From: Pascua guehoae
Lineage: Eukaryota; Basidiomycota; Tremellomycetes; Trichosporonales; Trichosporonaceae
DNA length: 64,000 bases
NCBI GenBank assembly: GCA_001600415.1
Contig: BCJX01000011.1
Location: 923,285 to 987,284 of the forward strand
Direction of reading: 5' to 3'
A program made the position numbers and the translations under genes. The notes below the pieces were generated by a model. That model worked only from the letters and a program-made list of their open reading frames with translations, was not told the DNA's origin and made no database searches. The first letter of the stretch is position 1. Each line of letters opens with the position of its first letter. Positions 26,553 through 36,081 of the stretch are shown one piece after another.

Positions 26553-29285
26553 ATGCCCCGACCCCGACCTCCCCTCCGCCACGCCTCCTCATCCACACCC
26601 ACCCGCCCCACCGTCCCCGACAGCGGCACCTCCACGGGCGACTCGACCCCGCGCCCCGACGCCCCCCGCCCCCTCCCCCTGCTCGCCGAAGTACGCCTCT
26701 TTGTCGTGCCCGCCAAGATGCCCCCGCGGGTATTCGCGCACGTCGACGCCCTGGGCGGCGTGCGCGTCACGTCTCCCAGCGAAGCGCGGTTTGTGGTCAC
26801 CGCGCTCCGTGGTCGGCCGCGGCTCGCGCGCGTGCTGGGAAACGAGCTTGTGCGTGATGCCTGCTTGATGTGAACCGGGGACGATGGGACCAGGAGTTGG
26901 GGCTGATGGCAGGACCGGTGTACGCTCGTCTCGCCCGAGTTTGTCGAGGATACGTACGCTGCGGCGTCGGCGAGGGGGGCACAGGTGGCTCCGCTTAGGT
27001 GGGAGCGGTATGTCGTGCGTGTGCGCCGGCCGAGCGTCGAGGTCGTGGACGCGAGCGGGGGGACAGGTGGCGAGGGAGGTGGTGTGCAAGGAGACGCGAG
27101 CCGAAAACGTCACGCCATCGACGACACCGACGAGGCCGAGCCGTTGGCCAAACGGACCAAACGCGCCCGCCGAACTAGCGTAGACGACGGGAGTGGCACT
27201 GAACAGCTTGGGGACGTCACGCCCTACCCCGAAGACATGCGGTTGCGAGATATCCCACGCATGGCGTGCGAGCGGCCCAGTCCGCTCAAGTGCGTCAACC
27301 AGGATATCGTGAGTGGCAGCGTACGTGCGGGTGGTTGAAACTGACCCTTGTTCTCTGCTCACGTTGACAAACCGTGCCTCCCCACACGCTGCATGTTCTA
27401 CCTTTATCGTGCCCAGATCGACGCAATCAAGCCTATCTACCTGGAGCGCGAGTTTGACGACTGGGCACAGAAGAATACAAACGTTCTTAGTTATCGCAGG
27501 AGCATGAGTGTGAGTCAAGGGGGGCGTGATGGGTAGGCAGTGCCACAGACACTGATGGCACCACTTGTCTTGTGCTGATGGCAGGCTTTAAAATGTGCGT
27601 CAACGACATGACTGAGATGACTCATGGTGCCAGCTGGCGGTTTCACTATGCTTATACTCAGCCGTTCCGCGACGCCTTCGCTCGGGAAAGGAGGCGCTCA
27701 AGGTCATCGACGTGGGCGAAAAGGTTGCCGTGCGGGTGAGTGCCGCTGGGAGTCCAAAGTTGTGTGGTAGAGACAGGCATCTCAGCATATCACGTCTCCT
27801 GCGACTCAAAGACAACCACAGGCCTCCCAAAACCCCCCCCCAACCCCCCGCCCCCCACATTCCCACATTGACCCACCCAGATTGACGAATACCTCACCAC
27901 GGGGACGGTGGCCGAATCCGCAGCCATCCTCGCTTCCGATCGCTACCGGGCACTGCAAGAATTCTCCTCGATCCACACAATCGGACACGCGACCGCGGCC
28001 GAACTATGGAAAGCCGGGTGTCGGGACCTGGACGATGTCCGTGCCTACTTTCACAAGGAGGAAGAGGCCGGGCGGCGCGGGGCGCGCAAGCGCCAGCAAC
28101 GGCGCATGGATGGGGATATGAGCAAGAGCGAAATTGTCGAGGCGTGGTTAGGCCTCAAGGACGAGTTGGCGACGCCGTGAGTGCAGAGCATGTAAAACTT
28201 CCGGGGGGTCACTGTTGAGCTGTAAGTATACCGGCTGGTGCTGACTGTAGAATACCGCGCGACGAGGTGCTCGAGATTGCAGAGCTTGTGCGTGATGCCC
28301 TCGACCTCTTGAGTCCCGGCTGCAAGCAGACGATTTGTGGAGGGTGAGTAGGATTTGACCTTGTTTAGTTTGCCCTGCTTCTGTGCACTCTTCCTGCTCG
28401 TTTGCTTTCTTCCCTGCTCTTTTTTTTTTGCTTCCCTGCTCCTTTGCTTTCTTTGGCCGAGGTGGTTTCCTCATTCACATCACTGAGCATTCAGTCCACC
28501 TTCCTATCTACCCACTGCATGGGCCTTTCTCAATACTCCTCTAGATCCAGTTTCACTTCGAGCTACCGTCTGACACCAGATTTCGGCGCGGCAAACCCGA
28601 CCCAGGCGACGTCGACATCATCTTTTGTCCACCAGTACCCGGTACAGAGACAGAGCTCCTTCGGCGACTCTATCGGCGCCTTGCGCGTCTGGGGATCGTC
28701 ACCCACGTGTTACGTGAGTGAGGCAGCGGCTTGGCCAGGTCTTGGGCCTCGAGCAGTTCATCGGGAAGAGGCGCCGCTCACGCCCAGAAATCACTGTCCG
28801 CGACCCAATCTCACCCCTCCACGCCTCGGGCGCAAACTTTGACAATCTTGACAAGGCATTCGTCATCTTTCGTCTCCCAGCAACTCCACTTGGCGGTGAG
28901 ACACTGGACGGCGGGGACAAGACATCGGATGCTGGACACCGTCTGCAAAGTGGTCCCATAGACACTGCACCTACTGCCCCATCCCCCGCCAGACTCCACC
29001 GTCGCGTCGACTTTATCTGCGCCCCGCCAGAACGATACGCCGCCGCCGTGCTCTCGTGGTCCGGGAGCATGATGTTTGAGCGCGACCTGCGCCGCGTCGC
29101 CGAGGAAAAGTGTGTCCAAGTGGTAAATTTCGACCCCTAGCTAACTGTCCAGGGGATATAAGTTCCGCGCAGGGCTGATTGAGATTGCGACCGACACCGA
29201 GGTCAACTTTGACACGGAGCGGGAAGTCTTTGCGTTTATCGGGTTGCGCTATGTGCCGCCCGAGCTGAGGAATGCGGATGGCTAG
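26553..29285 (+). CDS. Family X DNA polymerase with N-terminal BRCT domain (Pol4/lambda/mu type)
   Basis: Gap-filling polymerase expected to act in non-homologous end joining and base excision repair in the nucleus. Ten exons close exactly to 615 aa: 26553-26849, 26913-27308, 27417-27509, 27585-27594, 27662-27735, 27881-28176, 28251-28343, 28580-28713, 28788-29109, 29153-29285. Domains in order: BRCT (about 25-135, RLFVVPAKMP to TLVSPEFVEDTYA); a basic linker with KR clusters (nuclear signal); the 8-kDa domain (SYRRSMSALKSV, SGKEALKVIDVGEKVA); a helix-hairpin-helix (IHTIGHATAAELW, near 321); and palm GGFRRGKPDPGDVDII. Catalytic Asp430 and Asp432 are in DVD, with the third, Asp539, in RRVDFI. 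The thumb has SMMFERDLRRVAEEKGYKF and ends AFIGLRYVPPELR. Arg290 stands where the dRP-lyase lysine (Lys72 of pol beta) normally sits. Exon 4 is only 10 nt. Confidence 0.92.
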
Positions 29286-29916
29286 GGCTGGATGTATGCA
29301 CTGGGGGTGACAGCTTTGAACGAGTTATGAATAGGGTGCGGATGTGTATGTGGTGTGAGCCAGCAGTTGAACACTGGGCGGGCGGGTGTTGTTGGCACGA
29401 CAGTTCCTGGCTTGGAACGAGGTAGTTGGCGGGGCCACGCCACTCGCCTTGCCACTGCAAATTGCCACTTGCTACTGGGATATTTGTGCCAAGAACCTAC
29501 GGTGAACAGTGAGTGCACTGCTGATCGGGGTATCATCTTGCGATGCGCGCTGAGGTGCTTCGAGGGCGCAAGGAGAGGGCAGTACGAGGTACATGCGGAG
29601 GCGAGGGTGCGCGACGGGGCGGTCTGGACCAGAAGATGCGACGCGCGACGCGCGACGACAGTGTACAGTGTGCACTGCCATCTACGCTCGCGATAGTACA
29701 ATCAGCCAACAACTTTGGTAGACCCTCTTCTTCCTCCCTTACCAAAATTACTTTACATTTGTCCTCTTCGCCATTTCTCCACCCTTCTTCTTGTGGATCC
29801 TGTCTCCACCCTCTCCACTCTCTCCACCCGCCCGGGCTCTCCCCGCCACCATCCCCACCAATACGAGGGCACAATTACCATCAGCGTGAGACACACCCCG
29901 CAACGGGCCCGACCTA
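29286..29916. other. Intergenic region and leader of the next gene
   Basis: No supported exon up to about 29840. From 29841 to 29872 the DNA resembles the first exon of the gene at 31279, but with ATC in place of ATG (see findings). The CT-rich tract 29720-29830 is a typical leader. Confidence 0.4.
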
Positions 29917-30342
29917 ATGAACCAGTACAGGTACACCATTGACATCGGCGTCGATCCCGGACAAGTCACCCACGTCGACGCGACCGTGACCCGCGCGTCT
30001 GGGGCGCACGACGTGCAGACCGCCACCGACACCGCCACCGCCGGCGCTACCGAGCCTGCGCCGACGCCCACCGCCAGCCCCAACGCCACGGCCGCGCCGC
30101 ACATCCACGTCACCCTCACCCTGCCGCCCGGCCACGTCACGCCAGCTCCTCGTCCCCGCACGCCAACGCCCACGGTCACCGCCGCCGCTGACGGTGCGAC
30201 ACCCCAGGCGAACGGCCCCGCCGTAACCGAGCCCGCTCGCGAGGCGATTGTCCCCGCCGAGGCTGCGAGCCCGCACGCGATCCCCCCAGCCGAGCCGGCA
30301 ACCCTCGCCGGCATCGAGACCCAGCCCCCAACCTCTGCCTGA
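29917..30342 (+). CDS. Low-complexity Ala/Thr/Pro-rich protein, possible relative of the 31279 gene
   Basis: Reads MNQYRYTIDIGVDPGQVTHV and then a Thr/Ala/Pro-rich stretch, a beta-like segment IHVTLTLPPGHVTPAPRP, and more Ala/Pro to a stop after PPTSA, 141 aa. Codon use is strongly C/G-ending like the true genes. The start codon lies inside a sequence that has intron marks (GTGAGA donor about 29885, CTAAT branch, TACAG acceptor at 29930). The true 5' end may therefore differ. A second open frame (about 30360-30541, ending ERFRAALSGESHTWS) follows in another frame with similar codon use and could be a 3' exon or a frameshifted end. No known domain; the order beta-like start, low-complexity linker and HVTLTLP segment matches its downstream neighbour. 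Confidence 0.45.
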   Translation: MNQYRYTIDIGVDPGQVTHVDATVTRASGAHDVQTATDTATAGATEPAPTPTASPNATAAPHIHVTLTLPPGHVTPAPRPRTPTPTVTAAADGATPQANGPAVTEPAREAIVPAEAASPHAIPPAEPATLAGIETQPPTSA

Positions 30343-31278
30343 TACTTCCCCGTCCGCTATGATTCCAGACATGGGCGACTGCTCCCAGACGCCCTCGCAC
30401 AGCCCTTGCTCGTCCTCGCCGACGACTTCCTCCTGGCCGTCGACTTGGCCTGACACAATGTCCGACCAAGCACGCGCACGCGCACGCGCACGGGAACGCT
30501 TTCGTGCCGCTCTCAGCGGAGAATCGCACACCTGGAGCTGAGGGGGCAGCTTTGAGTCCCGCACGTGCCGCGACAGTGTTTCATGCGGTCGGTGGTAGTT
30601 GAGCTAGAGTGCGAATGGGTGGGATGGCAATGTCGCCCCGACTGGACTCGGATGCATTGCCATGCAATGAGGCAGCTCGGGCTACTTCTGGTCTGTCTGG
30701 GTGGTGTTTTGTACGCGCAGGTTGCATCGCGTCTCAGGTGCTGTGGCACGGAAGTGCGCGGCTGTACCGCGCTGTGGGGATTTGTGGCCAGGTTGGTGTT
30801 TGTGCAGGCGGGGTGATACTGGCTCGAGGGTGGGCTGCCCTGCTGGCTGCTGTACAGCTGTGCTGCAGATGGGTGGGTGGTTTCCGCCGGGTGAGGTGAG
30901 GATGTCGGGGGATGCGGGGCCACGGGTGCGGTGCGGGGGAAGGAAAGGAAACAACGACAAAGGAAGGAAAACGACGAGGGAAGAGAAGGTACAGTCAGCC
31001 AGGACCCAGTCTGCCACTTGCCACCAGACCCCAAAGGCATTTATTTAAAAGTCTGCCGTCTTCCTTTGTTTCCTTCTTTCCTTCTCATTCTCATTCTCAA
31101 CAACCCTCTTTGTCATTCGCTGTACACCTGTACATTCCCTCCTTCTCGATATACCCTCTTCCCTTGTACACCGTCTCGCTCTCCTCACCCCCGCCAACCT
31201 CTTCCCATCCTCCTCGTTTGTGTTTTGCTCCTTGCTCGTTCTCTCGTCCACCTTCCTCGGCACTCTACAGTCACCACG
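30343..31278. other. Intergenic region with possible 3' extension of the upstream gene and TATA element
   Basis: An open frame at about 30360-30541 with (CGCA)n giving RARARAR may belong to the preceding gene. TATTTAAAA at 31042-31050 is a plausible TATA element about 230 bp upstream of the next start, followed by a long CT-rich leader. Confidence 0.4.
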
Positions 31279-32283
31279 ATGTCGACCTGCCTGGCCGAGG
31301 GAAATACCGTCAAGGTGAGCACTTACAGCGGCATTGAACACCGAGCAGACCTAACGACCAAGCACGAGATCACTGTCAAGGTCAAGGTTGAGGTTGAGGT
31401 TGAGCCCAGCTCCCCTGAGGCCGGCGTAGACTCGCTGGCGGCCACCGTCGGCGCGAACGGTAACGGCCAGGCGGATGCGAACGGTAATGACCACGCCAAC
31501 GGCAACGACCACGCCAACGGCAACGGCAACGCGGACGCTTCCACCAACGGCAACGCCAACCCCGCCAAACCCACCTCGCAGGTGACGGCGACAAACACTT
31601 CCACAACGGTGGCAAACACTTCCACCACCGGCGTCACCACCGGCGCCGAGCAGCCCATTATCATCCACCTCACAATCAACATCCCCGCGCCGGTCATCAA
31701 CATGACCACCACGTCCCCCTCGGTCGCCCACGTCAACACCAACGGTGAGACACCGCCGCAGCACGGTGCGACCGTCGCCACGCGCCCCCTCGTCGTCGAT
31801 ACAACCATGCCCCGGCGCCACACAACCACCGCCACGGGACCCGTTGGCAGGGCGTGGACCGAGCGCTCGCCGCTGCCAACCCGCCGCGCCCGTCGCGTCA
31901 CCCTTGAGACCGCCCTTCACTTCCCCACCTCGCCGGGTGCCCACGAGTCGACCTCTCTGTTCCTCCACACGGGTCCCACGGTCGCTGCCGCGGTTCCCGC
32001 TGCCCCGCAGTCGCCCGCCGAGATGGCCCACGTGTCAACCATGGTCGCTACGGCACGGGCCTCCATTGCCGCTGCCGCGCAGGCGTCGGGCGCCGAGCGC
32101 TTGTCGACGAGGGCCGAGCGCCTGCCGACGATCGCCAACGGCCCCGTCCAATCGTCCGGCGCGATCCCAACCCAGGAGTCCACCCCGGCGCACCACCCGC
32201 TCCTGCGTGGCCCTCTCGAGCGGAGGGCCTCGAAGAGGTTTAGCCAGTTTAAGAAGCTCGTCAACCGCCCCAACGCCTCATGA
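31279..32283 (+). CDS. Low-complexity Asn/Gly/Thr-rich protein
   Basis: Starts MSTCLAEGNTVK. A 48-nt in-frame intron is likely at 31315-31362 (GTGAGC donor, CTAAC branch, AAG acceptor), giving 318 aa; if retained the protein has 334 aa. After the junction come a beta-like EITVKVKVEVEVEP, an Asn/Gly/His repeat (NGNDHANGNDHANGNGN), Thr/Asn runs, a second beta-like IIIHLTINIPAPVINMT, and a basic Ser/Arg-rich end (RRASKRFSQFKKLVNRP). No signal peptide and no known domain. The gene stands 1 kb after a shorter protein of similar layout on the same strand, suggesting an old tandem duplication. TATA-like DNA lies 230 bp upstream. Confidence 0.6.
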   Translation: MSTCLAEGNTVKVSTYSGIEHRADLTTKHEITVKVKVEVEVEPSSPEAGVDSLAATVGANGNGQADANGNDHANGNDHANGNGNADASTNGNANPAKPTSQVTATNTSTTVANTSTTGVTTGAEQPIIIHLTINIPAPVINMTTTSPSVAHVNTNGETPPQHGATVATRPLVVDTTMPRRHTTTATGPVGRAWTERSPLPTRRARRVTLETALHFPTSPGAHESTSLFLHTGPTVAAAVPAAPQSPAEMAHVSTMVATARASIAAAAQASGAERLSTRAERLPTIANGPVQSSGAIPTQESTPAHHPLLRGPLERRASKRFSQFKKLVNRPNAS

Positions 32284-32499
32284 GTCTGGGTAGTTTGCGC
32301 GAATTGAAGTCGACCGGGTCGGATGCGATGCAATTCCCTACAGTTGTTTGCCAAAATACATCACTCCACGTCTGTGACTGTGATATCCGTCCAGTCGTCT
32401 TGGTTGGTGCGCTCTCTGCTGCCACGTCGCCTATGTCACGCCAAACCGAGGTAGTACAGTAAATATGTGCTCCTGAGAAACACTCTCGCAACTCTCTCC

Positions 32500-33585
32500 C
32501 TACCAGCCAAACGTGTACGCGAGCAGGAGGAGGACGCACACGGCCGTGACGCCGCCGACAATGTAAGTGTCGCGCCTGCGGCGGCTCGAGATCATGGAGA
32601 TGAGGCTGTTGATTCCGGGCATCTGGGAGACGACGCCGCCCATGCGCTGGTCAATCGAACCAAGCAGAGTGCGCTGTTCGCGGAAGTCGGTGCGCGTGGC
32701 GTATGCTTGGCTGGGGGAGAGGTGAGTGGGTGTCGCAGGGAAGGTGGCATGCAGAGGATGGGAATGTGCCACTGGGCTGCCCTCATCCCCGTCGCGTCTC
32801 GTTTGTCTACTCACTCGAGCGTCTCGTCCATCATCCTGTTGCTCGAGTCTATCCGTGAACGGTCGGCGAGGAGCGCGTCCGTCTGCGATGACCGGGCCGT
32901 CTTGTAGTCGCTGTTGGCGCAAGCGCGAACGAGGTCAAGTCAAGTGTGTCAAAGGGGAGTGAAGAGGGAGTACAGGTAAATGTTATACGCGTCGAGAAGG
33001 GGGTGAGGAACCATTGTGCGTCGAGGAGAAACGCGTCAGCACAACCACCATACCCAACACTGCCCTCGGCGCCACGCACTTGATATCCTTCCTCACCGAT
33101 CCCAGGAGGTTACTCCTCGCGAGCGCATTCTCAATGTTGCCGCGGACGCGGAGATAGTCGTGCCGGTGGTCGTCAAACATTTCGCGGTGGCGCTGTGCGG
33201 CCGTCTGCATCGACGCCGATGGCGGCTGCGACGGCGAGTTGATGAGCGCCGTCATGTCGTCGATGGCTTGTTCAAACTGGTCTCAGCTGCGTTGACACAG
33301 CACTGCAAGCTGCAACCCCTAGCCCCAACAGCCTCGCCCCACGCCCCGCCGCGCCCCCCCCGCCGCGCCCCGCCTCACCTTTGCAAGCAGCTCCTCAATC
33401 TCCTCCTCGACCAGACGGTATCCGCCCACACCATCCTCGTCTGCGGGGCCGGGCGCCTGCTCGCTGCGCAGCCCCGTGCTCGCAATCTGCGTCGCAATCT
33501 GCGAGTAGGTCGCGAGCTTGCCGTTCAGGGCCGTCTCGAGGGCGCGCGCGTGTCGCCGCGCATTGTCCCACGCTGGCGAGGACAT
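32500..33585 (-). CDS. GOS1: Golgi Qb-SNARE Gos1 (GOS28/GOSR1)
   Basis: Tail-anchored SNARE for ER-Golgi and intra-Golgi vesicle fusion. Four exons on the minus strand, 33379-33585, 33080-33276, 32815-32910 and 32500-32710, join in frame to 236 aa, close to the family's 220-250. The N-terminus MSSPAWDNARRHARALETAL with YSQIATQI matches the Gos1 N-terminal helix, and VEEEIEELLAK follows. The SNARE motif runs from about LLADRSRIDSSNRMMDETL through the zero-layer Gln (LDQAYATRTDFREQRTLLGS) to MPGINSLISMISSRRRRD. The tail anchor is TYIVGGVTAVCVLLLLAYTF. The exon 2/3 joint (SVRKDINDYKTARSS) agrees with family sequences and supports the GTGCGT donor chosen. It is divergent from the p24 gene, another secretory-pathway gene. 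Confidence 0.9.
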
Positions 33586-34129
33586 TGGTGGTGGGGTGGG
33601 GGTGGGGGTGGGGTGATGGGTGTGTGTGTTGGGTGCGACGTCGACGCTGGTGGTACAGGTGATGATGAGAGAGGGGGAGATTGTGATGATGGATCTTGGT
33701 GTTCTGGACACGAAGACGAAGACGAGAATGACTGCGCCGGTTGCACTACGAGCGACCCAGTAGTGACGCACAGACAATCAGATGCCACAGTGCCCACGGG
33801 TGGCGCAAGCGGGGCTCGAATAAGTATAGAGCATTTCCACGTGGCATCTGATCGCGTTGCGTACGAGGCGCGCTAGGCCCATGTTCCACGTTCCAGCCGC
33901 CGATCCTCTGGTCGTCGTCCTCGTCCTCGTCCTCGTCGTCACCACCACCAGGTGCACGCTCATACCCTACTCACTCGTTACTTTCACCCCCAACCCACCG
34001 ACACGCCATTTCGCGACCGACGCGACCCCCGTGTCCCCCCCACTACACTTCTCCACCCCCCCCTACTTCCCCACTTCCACGACGCGCCGCACGCGCTCTT
34101 TTCGAAAACCACCCACACCACCCCCCACG
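33586..34129. promoter_or_regulatory. Bidirectional promoter between GOS1 and the p24 gene
   Basis: 544 bp separate the two start codons. The DNA has GGGTGGGGGTGG runs just upstream of GOS1, a TCGTCC/TCGTCG repeat at about 33908-33943, and CT-rich tracts before the p24 start. No coding exon is seen. Confidence 0.45.
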
Positions 34130-36081
34130 ATGCGCCTCTCCCTCGTCCCCCTCGTCGCGCTCGTCGCTGCGCACTCGGCCGCGGCGACGGCGCTCACGCA
34201 GATCCTGCAGGCCAACTCGCGGAGCTGCTTTTATGCCGACGTCGACGGGGTCGGCGAGAAGATTGGTGCGTTGGGTCGTTGGGCGGGGTGCCGGCTCGCG
34301 GCTATGTGTTGGGTGGCTGGGTTGTTGACGGCGGGGCTTAGCGGGTTGGGTGGGGAGCATGTGCAGAGGACGCTGGAGTATGGGACTGTTGGGGACGGGT
34401 ATGACGGGCACGAGCAACGCGCAGGCTGCCATTGTGTGCATCTGCCAGCGAGCAGTCAATGTTGATTGTCACCGCGCATGTACCCCGTGGAGATGTCCTT
34501 GACGCGCCTCTCATCGTCTCGTGGTCTCCAAGTCTACCTGGGACCCAGGTCTACGCCTCCCGCCCCGCTCCTTCCTGGCCCTACTCTTCATTCCCACCAC
34601 TGTTCACACTCGCCTCGATTCGGATCTGTCCCCAAATTCCCTTCCCCCCACACCTAACTCCCACTAACCCCAGGCTTCTACTTTGCAATCCAATCCGGCG
34701 GCAACTTTGAAATCGACTGGGTCGTCATGGACCCATTCGACAAGGAGGTCATCGAGGGCGACAATGAGCGCCAGGGCGACTACATTTTCACCGCAAAGCA
34801 TGTGGGCGAGTACTCGTTCTGCTTTATCAACGAGGCGAGTGCGACCGACAAGTTGATTGACTTTGAGTGAGTCCGAGTGGGCGTGCCGAGGTGCTGCGTG
34901 TGGTAGGGGCACAGCATGGTGCTTCTGGGCACAATGGGGTGCGCATCCTGATGAATGTGTGCTGACGCTGCTTTCCTTGTTCTGATCTCCCGCCGCCTTG
35001 CCCATCACACCGACTCTGAATCCAACTTGCACTTCGACCATTCGCTACACTCGCTCTCGCGTGTACTCTCTACACTCGCCCGCACTTACCCACCGCCCCA
35101 TTCACGTCCGCCCCATTCGCGTTCTCCGCACTCGCTTCGCTCGTGCTTGACTCGCTCAGCATCATGGTCGAGTCTGAACCCCGCCGCCCCCTCTCGGTGC
35201 AGCAGCAAAAGGGCCTCAAGGAGCACACGTCAAATCTCGAAGAGAGCGTGTACAAGCTCTCTGGCCTCCTGAGCAGCATTACCCGCACGCAAAAGTACTT
35301 CCACACCCGGCACCACCGCAACTACTCGACCGTGCTCAGCACCCAGAGCCGCATCTTTTGGTTTACCATGCTCGAGTCGGTGGTCATTGTCGCCATGAGC
35401 TTGTGAGTGGTGGGGAGTTTGGGGCGGCGGAGTTTGGGGTTGGAGTGTGGGGGTTTGGGCTGGGGGCTTGGGCTGGGGACGAATCTCGTGGGGAGAGAGC
35501 GAGCAGACAAGGGAGAGAGCGAGCGGGCAAGGGAGAGAACGAGCAGACAAGGGAGAGACGGGCAAGGGAGAGGGCGACCAGACATGGGAGAGAGCGAGTG
35601 AGAAGGCAGCACAAGGGAATCAACAGAGTGCAGCAAGCTGGACATGTTGTGGCAGAGAGGGGAGGGGGTGCCACGGCGGCAGGAGACGGACGGAGGGGTG
35701 ACAGGGGACCGCGCACACAGCTTGCTCCACTACCCCCGCCCCTGTTGTCGTTCGCTTTTTCGATGGAAGAACGGGCCAGCGGCTAGGTGGGGCGGAGAGG
35801 AGGCAGTCACTGGCACAACGGCACAAGAAGCCGGGGCCGCCTGGTAGATGAGGGGACTGGCCGAAAGAGAGAGAGAGCGCGAGAGCGAGAAAGGGCTGCC
35901 AGGAGAGAGGAGTGGTTGCCTTTCGGCCGCTTGTCTCCGGACCCCAGAGGACCAGAGAACCAGAGCATGAAGAGCGGGTGAACGGCATGACCACGCGAAC
36001 AATGCTGACCCTTCCAGGGCCCAGATCTGGATTCTCAAGACCTTCTTCTCGCGCTCGGGCAGCCGCAAGTTTAGGGTGTGA
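34130..36081 (+). CDS. p24 family cargo receptor (emp24/GOLD domain)
   Basis: Type I membrane protein of COPI/COPII vesicles that sorts cargo such as GPI-anchored proteins between ER and Golgi. Exons 34130-34265, 34674-34866, 35160-35402 and 36018-36081 join in frame to 211 aa, the family length. A signal peptide (MRLSLVPLVALVAAHSAAAT) is followed by the GOLD domain. Its two cysteines are in SCFYADV and YSFCFINE, with FEIDWVVMDPFDKEVI between them. A coiled coil (LKEHTSNLEESVYKL, HHRNYSTVLSTQSRIFW) leads to the membrane helix FTMLESVVIVAMSLAQIWI. The cytosolic tail is LKTFFSRSGSRKFRV: the FF COPII signal is present but a KK(X)n retrieval signal is not, which fits a gamma/Erp-type member. Intron 3 is 615 nt, far longer than usual here, because of a tandem repeat. 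Confidence 0.9.
35491..35600 (+). repeat. Purine-rich ~20-bp tandem repeat in intron 3 of the p24 gene
   Basis: GGGAGAGAGCGAGCAGACAA-type units repeat about five times with indels. The surrounding intron is also purine-rich (GAGAGAGAGCGCGAGAGCGAG at about 35870-35890). Confidence 0.8.

Noticed and set aside
28714..28787. Shorter intron in polymerase X ending at GGCCAG (28738)
   Set aside because: That acceptor breaks the frame; only the acceptor at 28787 (CTCACGCCCAG) keeps HVLQITVRD and the total of 615 codons in frame.
30513..31040. Minus-strand frame of 175 codons between the low-complexity genes
   Set aside because: It lies opposite the promoter/leader of the 31279 gene and shows Ser/Pro/His/Thr composition from CT-rich DNA only.
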